A stretch of DNA of 64,000 nucleotides from Methylovulum miyakonense HT12 (GCF_000384075.1 NZ_KB913025.1:934119-998118); one strand, 5' to 3'; numbered from the stretch's first letter, positions 1-8,879 are shown. The notes: a model not told the origin generated them from the letters alone. Numbers and translations are program-made.

Positions 1-1610
1 TGCATCGGTTCAGTTTTGTCAAACGCCTCGCTGAGGGATGTCAACACTTCCGAAGAGGTCTTAAGGTCTGCTGACGTGGTTGACGCCAATTTCGAGACCG
101 TAGAAAGGATGCTGGGCAGGTTATTGATCTGAATACCCGCTTGTGCCAACACTTGTGCCGCCTGGGCAATCTCGGACGTAGAGAATTGGCTGGCCTCGGA
201 TACGCCTTTAATCGCCTCTTCGACTATAGCCATCTCGTTCTTGCTGGCTTGCGAGATGGCCTGGATGGCGTGCAGGGCTTTATCTAATCCGGTGGTGTCT
301 GAAAACAAGGATCCAACGCCGGACAATAGTTTATATCCCGCCCCATAGAGGACAGCATAACGTAGGAATTGCTGTGTGGCGATGGCTGCCTGATGGGTGA
401 ACCCGGCAAGCCCACGCATCTCACTATTAACAAATTTCAAGCCTTGCTGAAGCTCTGGTAGCCTGCCGCCAAGTTTTTTGTATTCGTCATTGAGCAGCTT
501 GAAATCAGCGGAGGCGGGGTTTTTGCCTGCCATCTCTTGCAGCAAATCCTTACGGGCTGCTTTAATATTCTTAATCTGTGCGGTCAGGCTATCAGAAACA
601 GCCGCTTGTTCATGTGGTTGCAGGGATAGTAGTTGGGAAGGTGAAAACCCACCTACCCGATGTACGGCTTGGTCGGATATACTACCTAAAAGGGCGGTTG
701 CGGCCACCTCCCGCTGTTTCTGTTCATCCTTACGCTGTTCGGCGGCCATCCGCTTCCGGGCGGCATAGTTCAGCTGGCGAAGCCGGTCCGCTTCCTTTTC
801 TGCAGCCGTCGATACTTTAGCCTCGTCGGCGGCCATCCGCTTCCGGGCGGCATAGTTCAGCTGGCGAAGCCGGTCCGCTTCTTTCTCGGAATCAATAGCA
901 GATTTTTGAGTGGATGCTTTCTCCCGCTTATCAATCTCAGATGGCTGCATGGCTTTAGTAGCTGCTGCCATTTGATTACTGAGTATTTGGGATACGCTAC
1001 CAAACCCCGGTAGGGATAGCTTTTCAGGTTTGATGATCTGAAAAGTCCCGCCAGCACCTGTGACGACTTTTACACCTTCCGAAGCCCTACGGTGTATATC
1101 TGAGATTTCTTTTTTATAATCATTGATATATTGAGTGTATGCCCTTAAGTTTTCCGCCCGCTTTGACCCATTGCGTTCTTTAAGGATTTTATCTATTTCA
1201 AAAGGATCGGACAAAACCCTCTGCATATCCTGCTTGGTTTTTGGCGTAACTTTTATTGTCGGTATCTTCTCCAAGGCATCATTGAAATCTTCAAACAGAG
1301 ACTTCACAGCGGCTTGCCGTTTACGTAACGATTTGCTGGTTTGGTCTGATTTGCCAATATTATCGGCAAGTTGTTCGTCGATTTTCGCAATCTCAGACGT
1401 CAGCCGTTTCTTCAGTTTGTTGATGTCGGTCTTGTTGAGTTTTATATCCTTCAGTTCAACTGGCAAATCAAAGGCAGCGGTTGGCGCGTCCATTTTGTGA
1501 ATCAAGGCACTGATGACTTGGTTCATAGATTTATGGAAGTCGGCCTCATTTTCGACTTTGCCGGCCTTCAAGACATAATCGACAATTGTTTCTAGTTTGA
1601 TGTCTGCCAC
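1..1610 (-). CDS. Tail tape measure protein (C-terminus beyond window)
   Basis: At least 536 codons, open to the left edge. The start is a GTG at 1610 preceded by GGAG; no better ATG lies in frame. The N-terminal 250 residues are charged and helix-forming. The later part (EASQFSTSEIAQAAQVLAQA and following) matches the core of TP901-type tape measure proteins, which set tail length and span the tail tube lumen. An 18-residue block (EADRLRQLNYAARKRMAA) occurs twice, encoded by a 56-bp direct repeat. It follows the tail tube and the putative assembly chaperone, the usual order for long-tailed phages. The family call is confident; full length is unknown. Confidence 0.88.
   Translation of the reverse strand, partial: MADIKLETIVDYVLKAGKVENEADFHKSMNQVISALIHKMDAPTAAFDLPVELKDIKLNKTDINKLKKRLTSEIAKIDEQLADNIGKSDQTSKSLRKRQAAVKSLFEDFNDALEKIPTIKVTPKTKQDMQRVLSDPFEIDKILKERNGSKRAENLRAYTQYINDYKKEISDIHRRASEGVKVVTGAGGTFQIIKPEKLSLPGFGSVSQILSNQMAAATKAMQPSEIDKREKASTQKSAIDSEKEADRLRQLNYAARKRMAADEAKVSTAAEKEADRLRQLNYAARKRMAAEQRKDEQKQREVAATALLGSISDQAVHRVGGFSPSQLLSLQPHEQAAVSDSLTAQIKNIKAARKDLLQEMAGKNPASADFKLLNDEYKKLGGRLPELQQGLKFVNSEMRGLAGFTHQAAIATQQFLRYAVLYGAGYKLLSGVGSLFSDTTGLDKALHAIQAISQASKNEMAIVEEAIKGVSEASQFSTSEIAQAAQVLAQAGIQINNLPSILSTVSKLASTTSADLKTSSEVLTSLSEAFDKTEPM
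739..881. repeat. 56-bp direct repeat inside the tape measure gene
   Basis: Positions 739-794 and 826-881 are identical and 87 bp apart. 87 bp is 29 codons, so the duplication keeps frame and repeats a charged helical segment. Tape measure proteins tolerate such in-frame length changes. Confidence 0.9.
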
Positions 1611-1622
1611 GGTAAACTCCTT

Positions 1623-2153
1623 TTACCTAAATAACGCACTAATATCAGCCGCCGAGGCTCCGGTAAGGTCTAAATCTTCTGATCCGCCTTCATCCCCGTC
1701 ATATTTGCCTCCAAAACCATACAACACCGCTTCATACAGAAAAGTATTTGACTCTTGCTGTAGCGATAAATAATCTTCAATAACCTGCACCGCTATAGAC
1801 GCATCGACAGTGGAATAAAGGTGGTCCGCTTTGGCTATATCCCACCCACATGCCATCACCAGCACCCGGTCGGCTGGAAGTTTAGAAAGGAATTTGTTAA
1901 AGGAGGTACCTAACGACTTACCTTGGGGGTTTTTGTTGGTGGACTTTTCCTTGGGCTTATCCAACTCCTTAACCCGCTCCAAAAAGTAATCCATATCCTC
2001 TTCGGTCGGCGGTTTACGGTCGCAACAATGTATCAGCGTGGCAACGATGGCCTCAGGTAGGGGCACTGCTTTGCTTAAGGTTTCGAGGTGTTCTAGTGCC
2101 AATAAAGGCACCGGAAACCTATGGGTGAAGTGTATCTGGTGGAAAATAGACAT
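1623..2153 (-). CDS. Putative tail assembly chaperone-like protein
   Basis: 176 residues. The start is placed at the ATG at 2153 because AGGA lies 8 nt upstream; a longer reading from 2192 has no ribosome site. I do not recognise the sequence. It has a Lys/Glu-rich middle (ELDKPKEKSTNKN) and an acidic C-terminus. It sits between tail tube and tape measure, exactly where tail assembly chaperones (the G/GT position of lambda) lie. The role is inferred from position only. No slippery-site extension into the tape measure was recognised. Confidence 0.5.
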   Translation of the reverse strand: MSIFHQIHFTHRFPVPLLALEHLETLSKAVPLPEAIVATLIHCCDRKPPTEEDMDYFLERVKELDKPKEKSTNKNPQGKSLGTSFNKFLSKLPADRVLVMACGWDIAKADHLYSTVDASIAVQVIEDYLSLQQESNTFLYEAVLYGFGGKYDGDEGGSEDLDLTGASAADISALFR

Positions 2154-2200
2154 GCCGTGTCCTAGTGAATATCCTTTGTGTAAGTATATCACCAGACAAT

Positions 2201-2226
2201 AAAAAAGGCCTCCGAAGAGGCCTTTT
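2201..2226 (-). terminator. Rho-independent terminator after tail tube gene
   Basis: Read leftward: stem AGGCCTC, loop TTCG, stem GAGGCCT, then six T. The UUCG tetraloop and U-run make a strong terminator. It lies just downstream of the tail tube stop, so it should reduce transcription into the chaperone and tape measure genes. Confidence 0.9.
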
Positions 2227-2245
2227 CTTATGTGGGTGGGTGGGG

Positions 2246-3133
2246 TTATACGGATACGGCGTCAGGGATGTCCAACACTTCGAAGATTGGCCGCGAGGCG
2301 ATACGGTCACGAACGTGATACAACGCGCTGGCTGCGTCAGTATAATCCAAATCATACGGACGCAAAGATTTAACCTGCATATCAAACTTGGACCAGTCAC
2401 TAGCGCCCAAAGTAAGTGACAGAGAAGGCACAATGAAGTTTTTCCAGAAATTGAACACCACTGGACGGCCTGTGGGGCGGTTAAGTTGGATCAACTGCAT
2501 GGAGTAGTAAGAGGGCACATAGACATCATGGCCGCCGGAAGTGACTTTCGCCTTGTACCATTTTACGGTGGAACCAGCCGCGAAGGCGACACTGCCGCTG
2601 GCCGGGCCGACGAACGGGGTGTCTGCAGAGACATCAATCACAGCATACACAGCAGGTGACACCGGCGCGGTGAATGTGTCAACTGAGCAGATACACATGC
2701 GGCTAGGGTCGTCCACTTGGTACATGACAATCATATCCCCGGCAGCCAAAGTGAAACCGGAAGGGCCGACGAGGTGGAGGCCTGTGTTATCCCCAATAGT
2801 TAGGGAAGTGTTGGCCACTGTGCCACCCACATCCGTGGATAGGGCGTCATAATCGGCGACGCCGTTTGACATCAATAAATTTAAGTTGCGGCGGCTGGAC
2901 TCTTGAAGGGTCCCGGTAAAGCCGGTGACGGTGCTGGTTACGGCGGAGTCGAATAGGACAGGGGCGAAACCCGCCTTAAGGTCGGCAGTGTCTGATTGGA
3001 TATCCAATTTGACGTTATCGACATAGCCGACTGAGTGGTCTGAAGTTAAGAGACCGGCCTGCGCCAAGGTACCAACCCTGACTTCACAAGTGCCGATGAA
3101 CGCTTTCGCGGTTTTAGGTGAGCCTATGGCCAT
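2246..3133 (-). CDS. Major tail tube protein
   Basis: 295 residues from the ATG at 3133, chosen because GGAGGGG lies 3-9 nt upstream; an ATG four codons earlier overlaps that ribosome site and is less likely. The sequence starts MAIGSPKTAKAFIGTCEVRV and is rich in Ser, Thr, Val and Gly with short beta-strand-like stretches, as in phage tail tube proteins. It is followed by a strong terminator, fitting a highly expressed structural gene, and precedes the chaperone and tape measure. The class is inferred from order and composition; no single diagnostic motif is visible. Confidence 0.65.
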   Translation of the reverse strand: MAIGSPKTAKAFIGTCEVRVGTLAQAGLLTSDHSVGYVDNVKLDIQSDTADLKAGFAPVLFDSAVTSTVTGFTGTLQESSRRNLNLLMSNGVADYDALSTDVGGTVANTSLTIGDNTGLHLVGPSGFTLAAGDMIVMYQVDDPSRMCICSVDTFTAPVSPAVYAVIDVSADTPFVGPASGSVAFAAGSTVKWYKAKVTSGGHDVYVPSYYSMQLIQLNRPTGRPVVFNFWKNFIVPSLSLTLGASDWSKFDMQVKSLRPYDLDYTDAASALYHVRDRIASRPIFEVLDIPDAVSV

Positions 3134-3193
3134 ATTCCCCTCCATGGGTATTGGTTGTTAATAAATCCTTTTAACATTGATAGCTTAAGGCTA

Positions 3194-4027
3194 TTAGTCT
3201 AGCTTTTCAAGTGCTCTTTTAAATTGCCGACCCACTTCCACCGCATACGGGCGGACTAACGGGCGGAAATGTTCGGCGTAAACGATGCCATTGGCGCCAG
3301 TGTTGTCCGGCCTTCCGTTTGGGAAGGTTGATGTACGCTTCAGACCATGTAAAAACGCCACCCGGATGAAGTCAAATTGCCCTAGTGACGGGTAGTTTAT
3401 CGTAAAGGTGGTGACCAGGTCATACCCGTCATGTTTCCAGGTCATCTTGCCTTTTTGGTAGGATGCTGTGGACCTCAGACGGCGTTGCCAGGAAGCAGCC
3501 ACGGAATTAAAGGCAAGACGGGCAGATTTGTTTTCGGTACGCTTTTTAAAAAATCTTGCTGACCTAGGTAACCTCATAAAATAACGCTTTGTCAGCTTTT
3601 TCCATGTCACCGGAAAACTAATCAATACGTTGCTGGAGCCTTTAGTCGATTTACTTAAAACGGATATCTTATGCACCACGGAAACTGAGACTGTGCCCCT
3701 GTTATAAGCCCCCCGTGCTTGGACTTTATGTTTCCTGGCAAACGCCTTACGGCCAGGTACCAAAGGGGGTTCTTGGTATTGGGCTGGAACCGTACTGTTA
3801 TTCACCAATTCCACTGCGCCATTGACAGCTGCCGAAAAGAAACCTATCGCCGTATTCACCACCTCGGTTCGCTTCTCTTTGGCTAGTTTATCCAACCTAG
3901 ATTCATCAATGCCATACGCTTTAATAGACTGCTTTACCTTTTGCGACAGGGATTGTTTAGCACTAGCAGATAGCAGGTTGTTCTGTTGGAACTGGCGCCG
4001 GCCTTGTGTGAACGTGACCTTTGCCAT
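3194..4027 (-). CDS. Putative neck/head-tail joining protein
   Basis: 277 residues starting MAKVTFTQGRRQFQQ. The ATG at 4027 follows AGAGG and lies within 2 nt of the upstream stop; a reading from 4090 would overlap the preceding gene more deeply. The protein is very basic (KAFARKHKVQARGAYN; RFFKKRTENKSAR), unusual for a virion joining protein. Its place between a tail-completion-like gene and the tail tube suggests a neck or minor tail component. I do not recognise the family. Confidence 0.5.
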   Translation of the reverse strand: MAKVTFTQGRRQFQQNNLLSASAKQSLSQKVKQSIKAYGIDESRLDKLAKEKRTEVVNTAIGFFSAAVNGAVELVNNSTVPAQYQEPPLVPGRKAFARKHKVQARGAYNRGTVSVSVVHKISVLSKSTKGSSNVLISFPVTWKKLTKRYFMRLPRSARFFKKRTENKSARLAFNSVAASWQRRLRSTASYQKGKMTWKHDGYDLVTTFTINYPSLGQFDFIRVAFLHGLKRTSTFPNGRPDNTGANGIVYAEHFRPLVRPYAVEVGRQFKRALEKLD

Positions 4028-4028
4028 A

Positions 4029-4478
4029 TCAGACAAACCTCTGGCACAAGGCCACCAGCTGATACATGTTGAGGCCAGATATTTGGTCAAAACGGGACGG
4101 AGTGGGAATACGGGAAATTGGAATCAACTCCCCTAATTTTACATCCCCAGCCACGGCGCCGCTGTAATCATAAACGGGAATCCCTTTATGGATGTCCAAC
4201 ACTTCTGAAATTGTGCCTAGAATAGTTTTAGCAATATACTGGGCAGGGTCATCGGACGTACGGGCACCCGCCTCAAACACCACAGCGTAATAAGGATCCC
4301 GTGGGTTTGGGGTTATCCCTGGGAAACTGACCACAATGGCCGGGGCTTTGGATTCCCCAATATCGGGGGTCAGGTATGCCCCGTCGAGGTCAAAGAATAT
4401 CCAACCGCTGGCCATTGCCAAATCTGATAGCACCTTGTCAATCGTCGATTTAACCGCGACATCGAATGTAGTTGTCAT
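4029..4478 (-). CDS. Putative tail terminator/completion protein
   Basis: 149 residues. The ATG overlaps the stop of the upstream gene (ATGA), indicating translational coupling. It begins MTTTFDVAVKSTIDKVLSDL, followed by a strand-rich middle with an IVVSFPGITPNPRDPYY segment. Size and position, two genes before the tail tube, fit a tail terminator or neck protein. This is inference from gene order. Confidence 0.45.
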   Translation of the reverse strand: MTTTFDVAVKSTIDKVLSDLAMASGWIFFDLDGAYLTPDIGESKAPAIVVSFPGITPNPRDPYYAVVFEAGARTSDDPAQYIAKTILGTISEVLDIHKGIPVYDYSGAVAGDVKLGELIPISRIPTPSRFDQISGLNMYQLVALCQRFV

Positions 4479-5200
4479 AGTGGGTTTATCGCTGTCCGTC
4501 TACAAATACCCCGGCAATAGGTCATACCGAAATATTGCCAGACTTCTTGAATGTCATAAATCAAATCACTGGTGTTATCTTGGATATGCAACTCATAGGA
4601 TGTGTCGATAGACACGCCTTTGGGCATGATAATGATTTCATCTACGAACTCGGTAGCCGGGACTTCTCCTGAACTATCCACGGCGGCAGGCTCTTTATCA
4701 CAATAGGTGGTGGCTTTCACTTCGCGGGTGGGGTTTATTTTCACCCCGGAAGCAGCGAACCCAAAAGACAAGCCAATAATGGAGCAAGTGAAGTATGCCC
4801 GGCGAACCAGTGTCGATATGCTGTAAGGATTTTCGGAGCGGTCTGTATTTGAAGATCCGACCAGATATATGTCATCATCGAATTTGATCACAGATACGGA
4901 GTCAGGGATTGGTTTGGCTGGGTCAGTCAATAGTGTGCGTAATTTCCCAGACACATCGGAACCGGAGAGGGTGCGGTCATTGGCAAGCAGTGCACCTTTG
5001 GTTATTTCTACCCAGCTGGTGCCAGTTATTGAACTTTCCCCAGATACGTGTCCAAATAGATCACTGGAACTGGTGAGGTCACCTACAACGGTGCTGTCAC
5101 CAAGCATATCTCCCGCCGTTAGGTTAGAAACAAGTAAGCTACTGGCCAATGCGTTGACTGGAGTCCTCAGGAAACGGTTGGCGGCGTGTTTGATACCCAT
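4475..5200 (-). CDS. Structural protein of unknown role in connector cluster
   Basis: 241 residues; the ATG follows GGGTAAT and lies directly after the previous stop. The N-terminal third is Ser/Thr/Gly/Asp-rich (TAGDMLGDSTVVGDLTSSSD), and the rest looks strand-rich with several Cys. It is co-directional with the connector genes, with 1-4 nt spacing, so it is probably a virion component. No family is recognised. Confidence 0.5.
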   Translation of the reverse strand: MGIKHAANRFLRTPVNALASSLLVSNLTAGDMLGDSTVVGDLTSSSDLFGHVSGESSITGTSWVEITKGALLANDRTLSGSDVSGKLRTLLTDPAKPIPDSVSVIKFDDDIYLVGSSNTDRSENPYSISTLVRRAYFTCSIIGLSFGFAASGVKINPTREVKATTYCDKEPAAVDSSGEVPATEFVDEIIIMPKGVSIDTSYELHIQDNTSDLIYDIQEVWQYFGMTYCRGICRRTAINPL

Positions 5201-5201
5201 A

Positions 5202-5663
5202 TTACCCGGTCACCGGGTCGTATGAAGGCGCAACAGCAGACAATACCGCCATCGGGGTGGGAGCCGATTCTGTATCCAAAGCCGTCAACAACGCCTGCCG
5301 GTATACTCCGGCCTGTTTACGTGCGGCGTCCGCCAATTTCATCAGGTCCGTGGAGCTAAAACGCTCGAAAGCATTTTTACCGTCCGTCTCTCTGGATTTT
5401 ACGATCAGGGCGGCATCCAGCACCCTAGCTGCCCCGTAATAACTACACCACAGCACCAAGCAATCAGAATTGTTACGAAGTTGGGCGGTTGTCGATTCTG
5501 TATCCTGCAGATAAATGTCTGCGTGGTTGGGTAACCATGTAAACAGTTCGACGGACAACACCCGGTTCAATTCAAGGTCGGCCAAGAAAGTATCGGAGAC
5601 GTCTTCCGATGACAGACCTGCCACCCCTAGAATACGGGCTGCTGTGGTGTAAATGATATCCAT
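5202..5663 (-). CDS. Putative head-tail connector protein
   Basis: 153 residues. Predicted mostly helical, with a TAARILGVAGLSSEDVSDTF start and a conserved-looking YYGAARVLDAALIVKSRETD segment. This is the size and helical pattern expected of gp6/gp15-like connector subunits that sit below the portal. It lies between capsid and tail genes. No clear ribosome site is visible, so translation may be coupled to the upstream gene, whose stop is adjacent. Confidence 0.5.
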   Translation of the reverse strand: MDIIYTTAARILGVAGLSSEDVSDTFLADLELNRVLSVELFTWLPNHADIYLQDTESTTAQLRNNSDCLVLWCSYYGAARVLDAALIVKSRETDGKNAFERFSSTDLMKLADAARKQAGVYRQALLTALDTESAPTPMAVLSAVAPSYDPVTG

Positions 5664-5664
5664 G

Positions 5665-6201
5665 TTATTGAAGATGCACTGTCAGGGCATTGATGGCAAA
5701 CACAGGGGCGGAGTCCCCGGAGTTTATTGTCTTATTTGCCGTCAAGGCAGCAAAGGCAAGGACATTACCAGCACCTACCGTACATGAATCCAGAATGGCG
5801 AAGCTGGTGACTGTAGTGGGGCCGGAACTGGGGGCGGAGCCTATTGTAATGGCCACGTTGTTTTTCACGGTGCCTGTGGTTCCCGTACTTGCACCGGAGG
5901 TTTCACCACCAGTACCTGACCAGTTACTGGCTGACGGGTTTAGCTGCCCTCGTGCGTATCCGGTATAAGACGCTTCGGAAATGGTTGCCCCAGTGCTTGC
6001 GGCGGTTGGGGTGGATGTGGTGAGTGCCACACATGCGACCGTAGGGGCTGTGAAGGTCTGCCCTCGGTATACATAATCCAACACCTTATTGTTAAAGTAA
6101 TTGGACAAGCCAGCTGCCGGCGAGCTAATGGGGATGACAGCACAGGCAAGTAAGGCAACCGAGAATAATACTCGGCAGATGAGTTTGATTTGAGTTTTCA
6201 T
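5665..6201 (-). CDS. Virion/tail-fibre-like protein with an N-terminal signal-like segment
   Basis: 178 residues after AAGGA. From about residue 30 the protein looks like a known phage structural type (LSNYFNNKVLDYVYRGQ, then APTVACVALTTSTPT and a Gly/Ser/Thr-rich body ending in NALTVHLQ). In front of this is KLICRVLFSVALLACAVIPI, a basic then hydrophobic stretch ending SSPAAG that looks like a signal peptide. A secreted or membrane-anchored version of a virion protein is unexpected in this operon. The signal could be real or only a hydrophobic arm. Confidence 0.6.
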   Translation of the reverse strand: MKTQIKLICRVLFSVALLACAVIPISSPAAGLSNYFNNKVLDYVYRGQTFTAPTVACVALTTSTPTAASTGATISEASYTGYARGQLNPSASNWSGTGGETSGASTGTTGTVKNNVAITIGSAPSSGPTTVTSFAILDSCTVGAGNVLAFAALTANKTINSGDSAPVFAINALTVHLQ

Positions 6202-6214
6202 AACTATCCTTGTT

Positions 6215-6487
6215 TTAAGGTTCTAGGTGGGTTATCACACCTGCGTCGATATTGCATTGGATCCATTCAGTGATCTCCGACACTTCGGTGATTTGGCCGG
6301 GGTTAAAGCGTTGCCCTGTACGTGGCTCAGACAGCGCATACGGGCCGTCCACACGGATGAATGTGGAACTCTTCAAGGCTTTTGGAGGTAAGTCAACCTG
6401 ATCTTGGAGTGAGGGATCCAGGATATCTACAGATTGTTGTGTGTCTGTAGTGGGTGGCGCATCCGTATCTCTCTTCGCTAATGCCAT
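6215..6487 (-). CDS. Small conserved-position virion protein
   Basis: 90 residues with a GAGGA ribosome site. It ends VSEITEWIQCNIDAGVITHLEP and has a short FIRVDGPYALSEPRTGQRFN segment resembling a small beta domain. It lies between capsid and the fibre-like gene, separated from capsid by a terminator. Function unknown; probably structural. Confidence 0.55.
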   Translation of the reverse strand: MALAKRDTDAPPTTDTQQSVDILDPSLQDQVDLPPKALKSSTFIRVDGPYALSEPRTGQRFNPGQITEVSEITEWIQCNIDAGVITHLEP

Positions 6488-6504
6488 AATAATGTCCTCA
6501 ATCT

Positions 6505-6530
6505 AAAAAGAGGTGCCAATTAAGGCACCT
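6505..6530 (-). terminator. Rho-independent terminator after capsid gene
   Basis: Read leftward: AGGTGCC, loop TTAATT, GGCACCT, then C and five T. It lies 28 nt beyond the capsid stop and should boost capsid message relative to downstream genes by stopping a share of transcripts. Confidence 0.88.
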
Positions 6531-6558
6531 TAAAGTGGATTCTTCCAGGAGATGGTTA

Positions 6559-7752
6559 CTAGGAAGTGGTTAAAGTCAGTTTTTTCCAGCCGTCGTCGTT
6601 TTGCATCAGGCGGGTGGACATTTCGGCAAAGTCGAAACGCATCGCCGTAGTACGGCGCATGACATATTGCTCGACCGCCGAATAGGCTCCACCGACATAG
6701 ATCATCTTGTGGATGGCCTTACGGCTGTCGATACCAATCAAGGTGTTGGCCCCGACCAACGCCGTGTCAACGATGAAGAAGTTGACGGCATTAGGGATAC
6801 CAGGGTTAGCAGCTGTTGGGATTGAGGTCAAACGGATGTCATTGCCTGCGTCGCCGACAATCACCGGACGGCCAGTGCGGTTTTCGATGGCCAGATAGGT
6901 ATCAATGTCGCAAATGACCCAGTCAATGGTCAGTTTTGTCCAATCTTTACGGAGCCACTTGACCCAGGCTTTATTGGTCATAGTGCCTGCGGCAGCAATC
7001 GAGCTGTCATAAACAGTCACGGCCTCCCCAGTCAACGTGCCAATACCCATGTCGGTGTCGCCATTGATCATAGCGGACAGGTATTGGTTAATCAGGCCTA
7101 TACGTTGGCCAATGATTTGTTGTTGCAAAGTCATTCCCACCATATCAATGGTGGTGACTTTGGACGCTTCATCACTGATCTCGAAACCAATAGATTTCGT
7201 AGGGATACGGTATGACTTGTCGGAGATGGAGATGGACACCATCGCCGTGGGTGGTGCACCTTGGGCAATAGGTTGTGCCAAGGAATCACGGGGCGCAGTC
7301 AAGTTGATGATCGGCTGATCTACACGCGGGCTGTCCGCAGATGAGGTCAATGCAACCATACGGTTGTAGACCCCTTCGTAGGTTGCCCAATCTGACATCA
7401 GTTCGGACTCGATCCACTGCAGGATGACGGCAGGGAACAACAGGCGTCCTGCCACAGTCAGAGCCTGGCTGCCGTCAGGACGGACGATGCCCATCATAGG
7501 GGCGCCTTCCAATACATCCACCATACGTGAGGCAGGCAAACCACGGGCATCGTCACGGTGTAGTGCCAGGCCGGCAGAGGTCATGACTTGTTGGAAGGCT
7601 TGGCCGTATTTCTCGGCATCGGTGTCATATTGTTGGTTGATAAATTGCGGAAGGGTAAGGCCTTTATCAAAAGCTTCCTTGTACATTTCCACACTCAGGG
7701 TGACGTCATGGGCTTGCCCGTTTCTGTCCCTAACAAATACTTTTTGTGTCAT
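6559..7752 (-). CDS. Major capsid protein
   Basis: 397 residues with AAGGA upstream. Position (protease-scaffold, decoration, then this gene), size and sequence character (KSYRIPTKSIGFEISDEAS; INQYLSAMINGDTDMGIG; DWVICDIDTYLAIENRTGRP) fit a HK97-fold-type capsid protein of the kind paired with S49 proteases. A terminator follows directly. The stop is a tandem TAG-TAA, the only such double stop noticed in the structural operon. Identification is by order and overall pattern; high confidence for the role. Confidence 0.82.
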   Translation of the reverse strand: MTQKVFVRDRNGQAHDVTLSVEMYKEAFDKGLTLPQFINQQYDTDAEKYGQAFQQVMTSAGLALHRDDARGLPASRMVDVLEGAPMMGIVRPDGSQALTVAGRLLFPAVILQWIESELMSDWATYEGVYNRMVALTSSADSPRVDQPIINLTAPRDSLAQPIAQGAPPTAMVSISISDKSYRIPTKSIGFEISDEASKVTTIDMVGMTLQQQIIGQRIGLINQYLSAMINGDTDMGIGTLTGEAVTVYDSSIAAAGTMTNKAWVKWLRKDWTKLTIDWVICDIDTYLAIENRTGRPVIVGDAGNDIRLTSIPTAANPGIPNAVNFFIVDTALVGANTLIGIDSRKAIHKMIYVGGAYSAVEQYVMRRTTAMRFDFAEMSTRLMQNDDGWKKLTLTTS

Positions 7753-7782
7753 GGTTCGATTTCCTTATCGAGAGTGTTTAAA

Positions 7783-8280
7783 TTAGTCGCGTTCCAAGAT
7801 GACTAAACTGCCTGCGGCACCTGTGCCGCTAATGATGGCAATACACCGCCAAAACTTTTTGGCCGGGCTGCCAGTCTTCACCTGGGCATTTGGCCCGGTG
7901 GGGTTGGACGGGGCGGTTCCGGGAGGGCTTGCCCATTGCTGTGCGCTGCTGGCCGTGCCAAGCGCCAACTGGGTATCGGCGACGACATAATCACCGACAG
8001 CCATAGCTGTGGCCCCTTGGTTGGCGCCGACAAGGGCCTCCACGCGGCCTTCCGTGAGGATTCCTCCAAAGGCGTAGCCATTGTTTACGGTGTATGGTTC
8101 AATTGAATTAACAAACCCGTCAATATCGGCACCGGCAGTCGCCAATACATGTGATGCGGCACCCAATTTCACGGCTTTGCCGACATCCTTCGCTGACAAC
8201 CAAGTATCCGAACCGGAACCTAGTGCATCGGAGATAATGTTGGGATTGGGTACGGTGACCTTTCGTGTGAAAGCTGTCAT
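7783..8280 (-). CDS. Putative head decoration protein
   Basis: 165 residues after a strong GGAGGT. Rich in Ala, Gly, Ser, Thr with the phrase GDYVVADTQLALGTASSAQQ, similar in character to head decoration or stabilisation proteins. It sits between the protease-scaffold gene and the capsid gene, where lambda D-type proteins are found. No fold-specific motif is clear. Confidence 0.6.
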   Translation of the reverse strand: MTAFTRKVTVPNPNIISDALGSGSDTWLSAKDVGKAVKLGAASHVLATAGADIDGFVNSIEPYTVNNGYAFGGILTEGRVEALVGANQGATAMAVGDYVVADTQLALGTASSAQQWASPPGTAPSNPTGPNAQVKTGSPAKKFWRCIAIISGTGAAGSLVILERD

Positions 8281-8312
8281 GTTAAGACCTCCATGTCTTA
8301 TGTTGTTTGTGT

Positions 8313-8879
8313 TTAGTTACGTCGTTTATTGAAGCTGTTTTGTTGCAGACGGGCTTGGTCGAGAACTGGGGGGCCAGACGATTCGTCAGTTTCCTCGGAC
8401 TCTACCGCCGCCACTCCGCCCACTTTGAATTTGCTCATAAAAGTGGTGGTAGTTTTAGCGTGTTGGGCTAACAGGGTTTCGGCGGGCAGTTCGGACATGT
8501 CGATAGGTGTGCCGCCCATTGCGACTTGCATTTTTTGTAAGCTGAGGTGGATTATGTCTTTCATCGGCTGGTGGGTCGCCTCAAATTTGGCGACGGCATT
8601 AGAGGCTTCAGCCAGCTGCGAAGTCAGTTCCAGAATCTTGCTGTCTTTAGCGGCCAATTCAGCTTTTAAGAAGGTGACGACCTCTGATTCCCCAATAGTG
8701 CCGACAACCAAGGCAGACTCCGTATTTTCTGTTTGGGAGTCTTCCAGAGAAGATTCGGCGGCGGTTTCGGCAGCCAATGCGGCTGCCGCTTCAGTGCCTA
8801 GGACAACAGCAGGGTCCGCCCCTGCCAAAAGGGCGGCTTGCTGTTGTTCCGTCATAGCGGGTCTGGGTATTTTGCTCAT
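8313..8879 (-). CDS. Nested scaffold protein (internal start)
   Basis: The ATG at 8879 is codon 281 of the protease gene and begins MSKIPRPAMTEQQQAALL. AAGGA lies about 10 nt upstream, and the ATG falls just at the boundary between protease and coiled-coil region. This would yield a 188-residue scaffold in the same frame, as known for lambda Nu3. Seen: motif and position. Inferred: actual use of the start. Confidence 0.5.
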   Translation of the reverse strand: MSKIPRPAMTEQQQAALLAGADPAVVLGTEAAAALAAETAAESSLEDSQTENTESALVVGTIGESEVVTFLKAELAAKDSKILELTSQLAEASNAVAKFEATHQPMKDIIHLSLQKMQVAMGGTPIDMSELPAETLLAQHAKTTTTFMSKFKVGGVAAVESEETDESSGPPVLDQARLQQNSFNKRRN

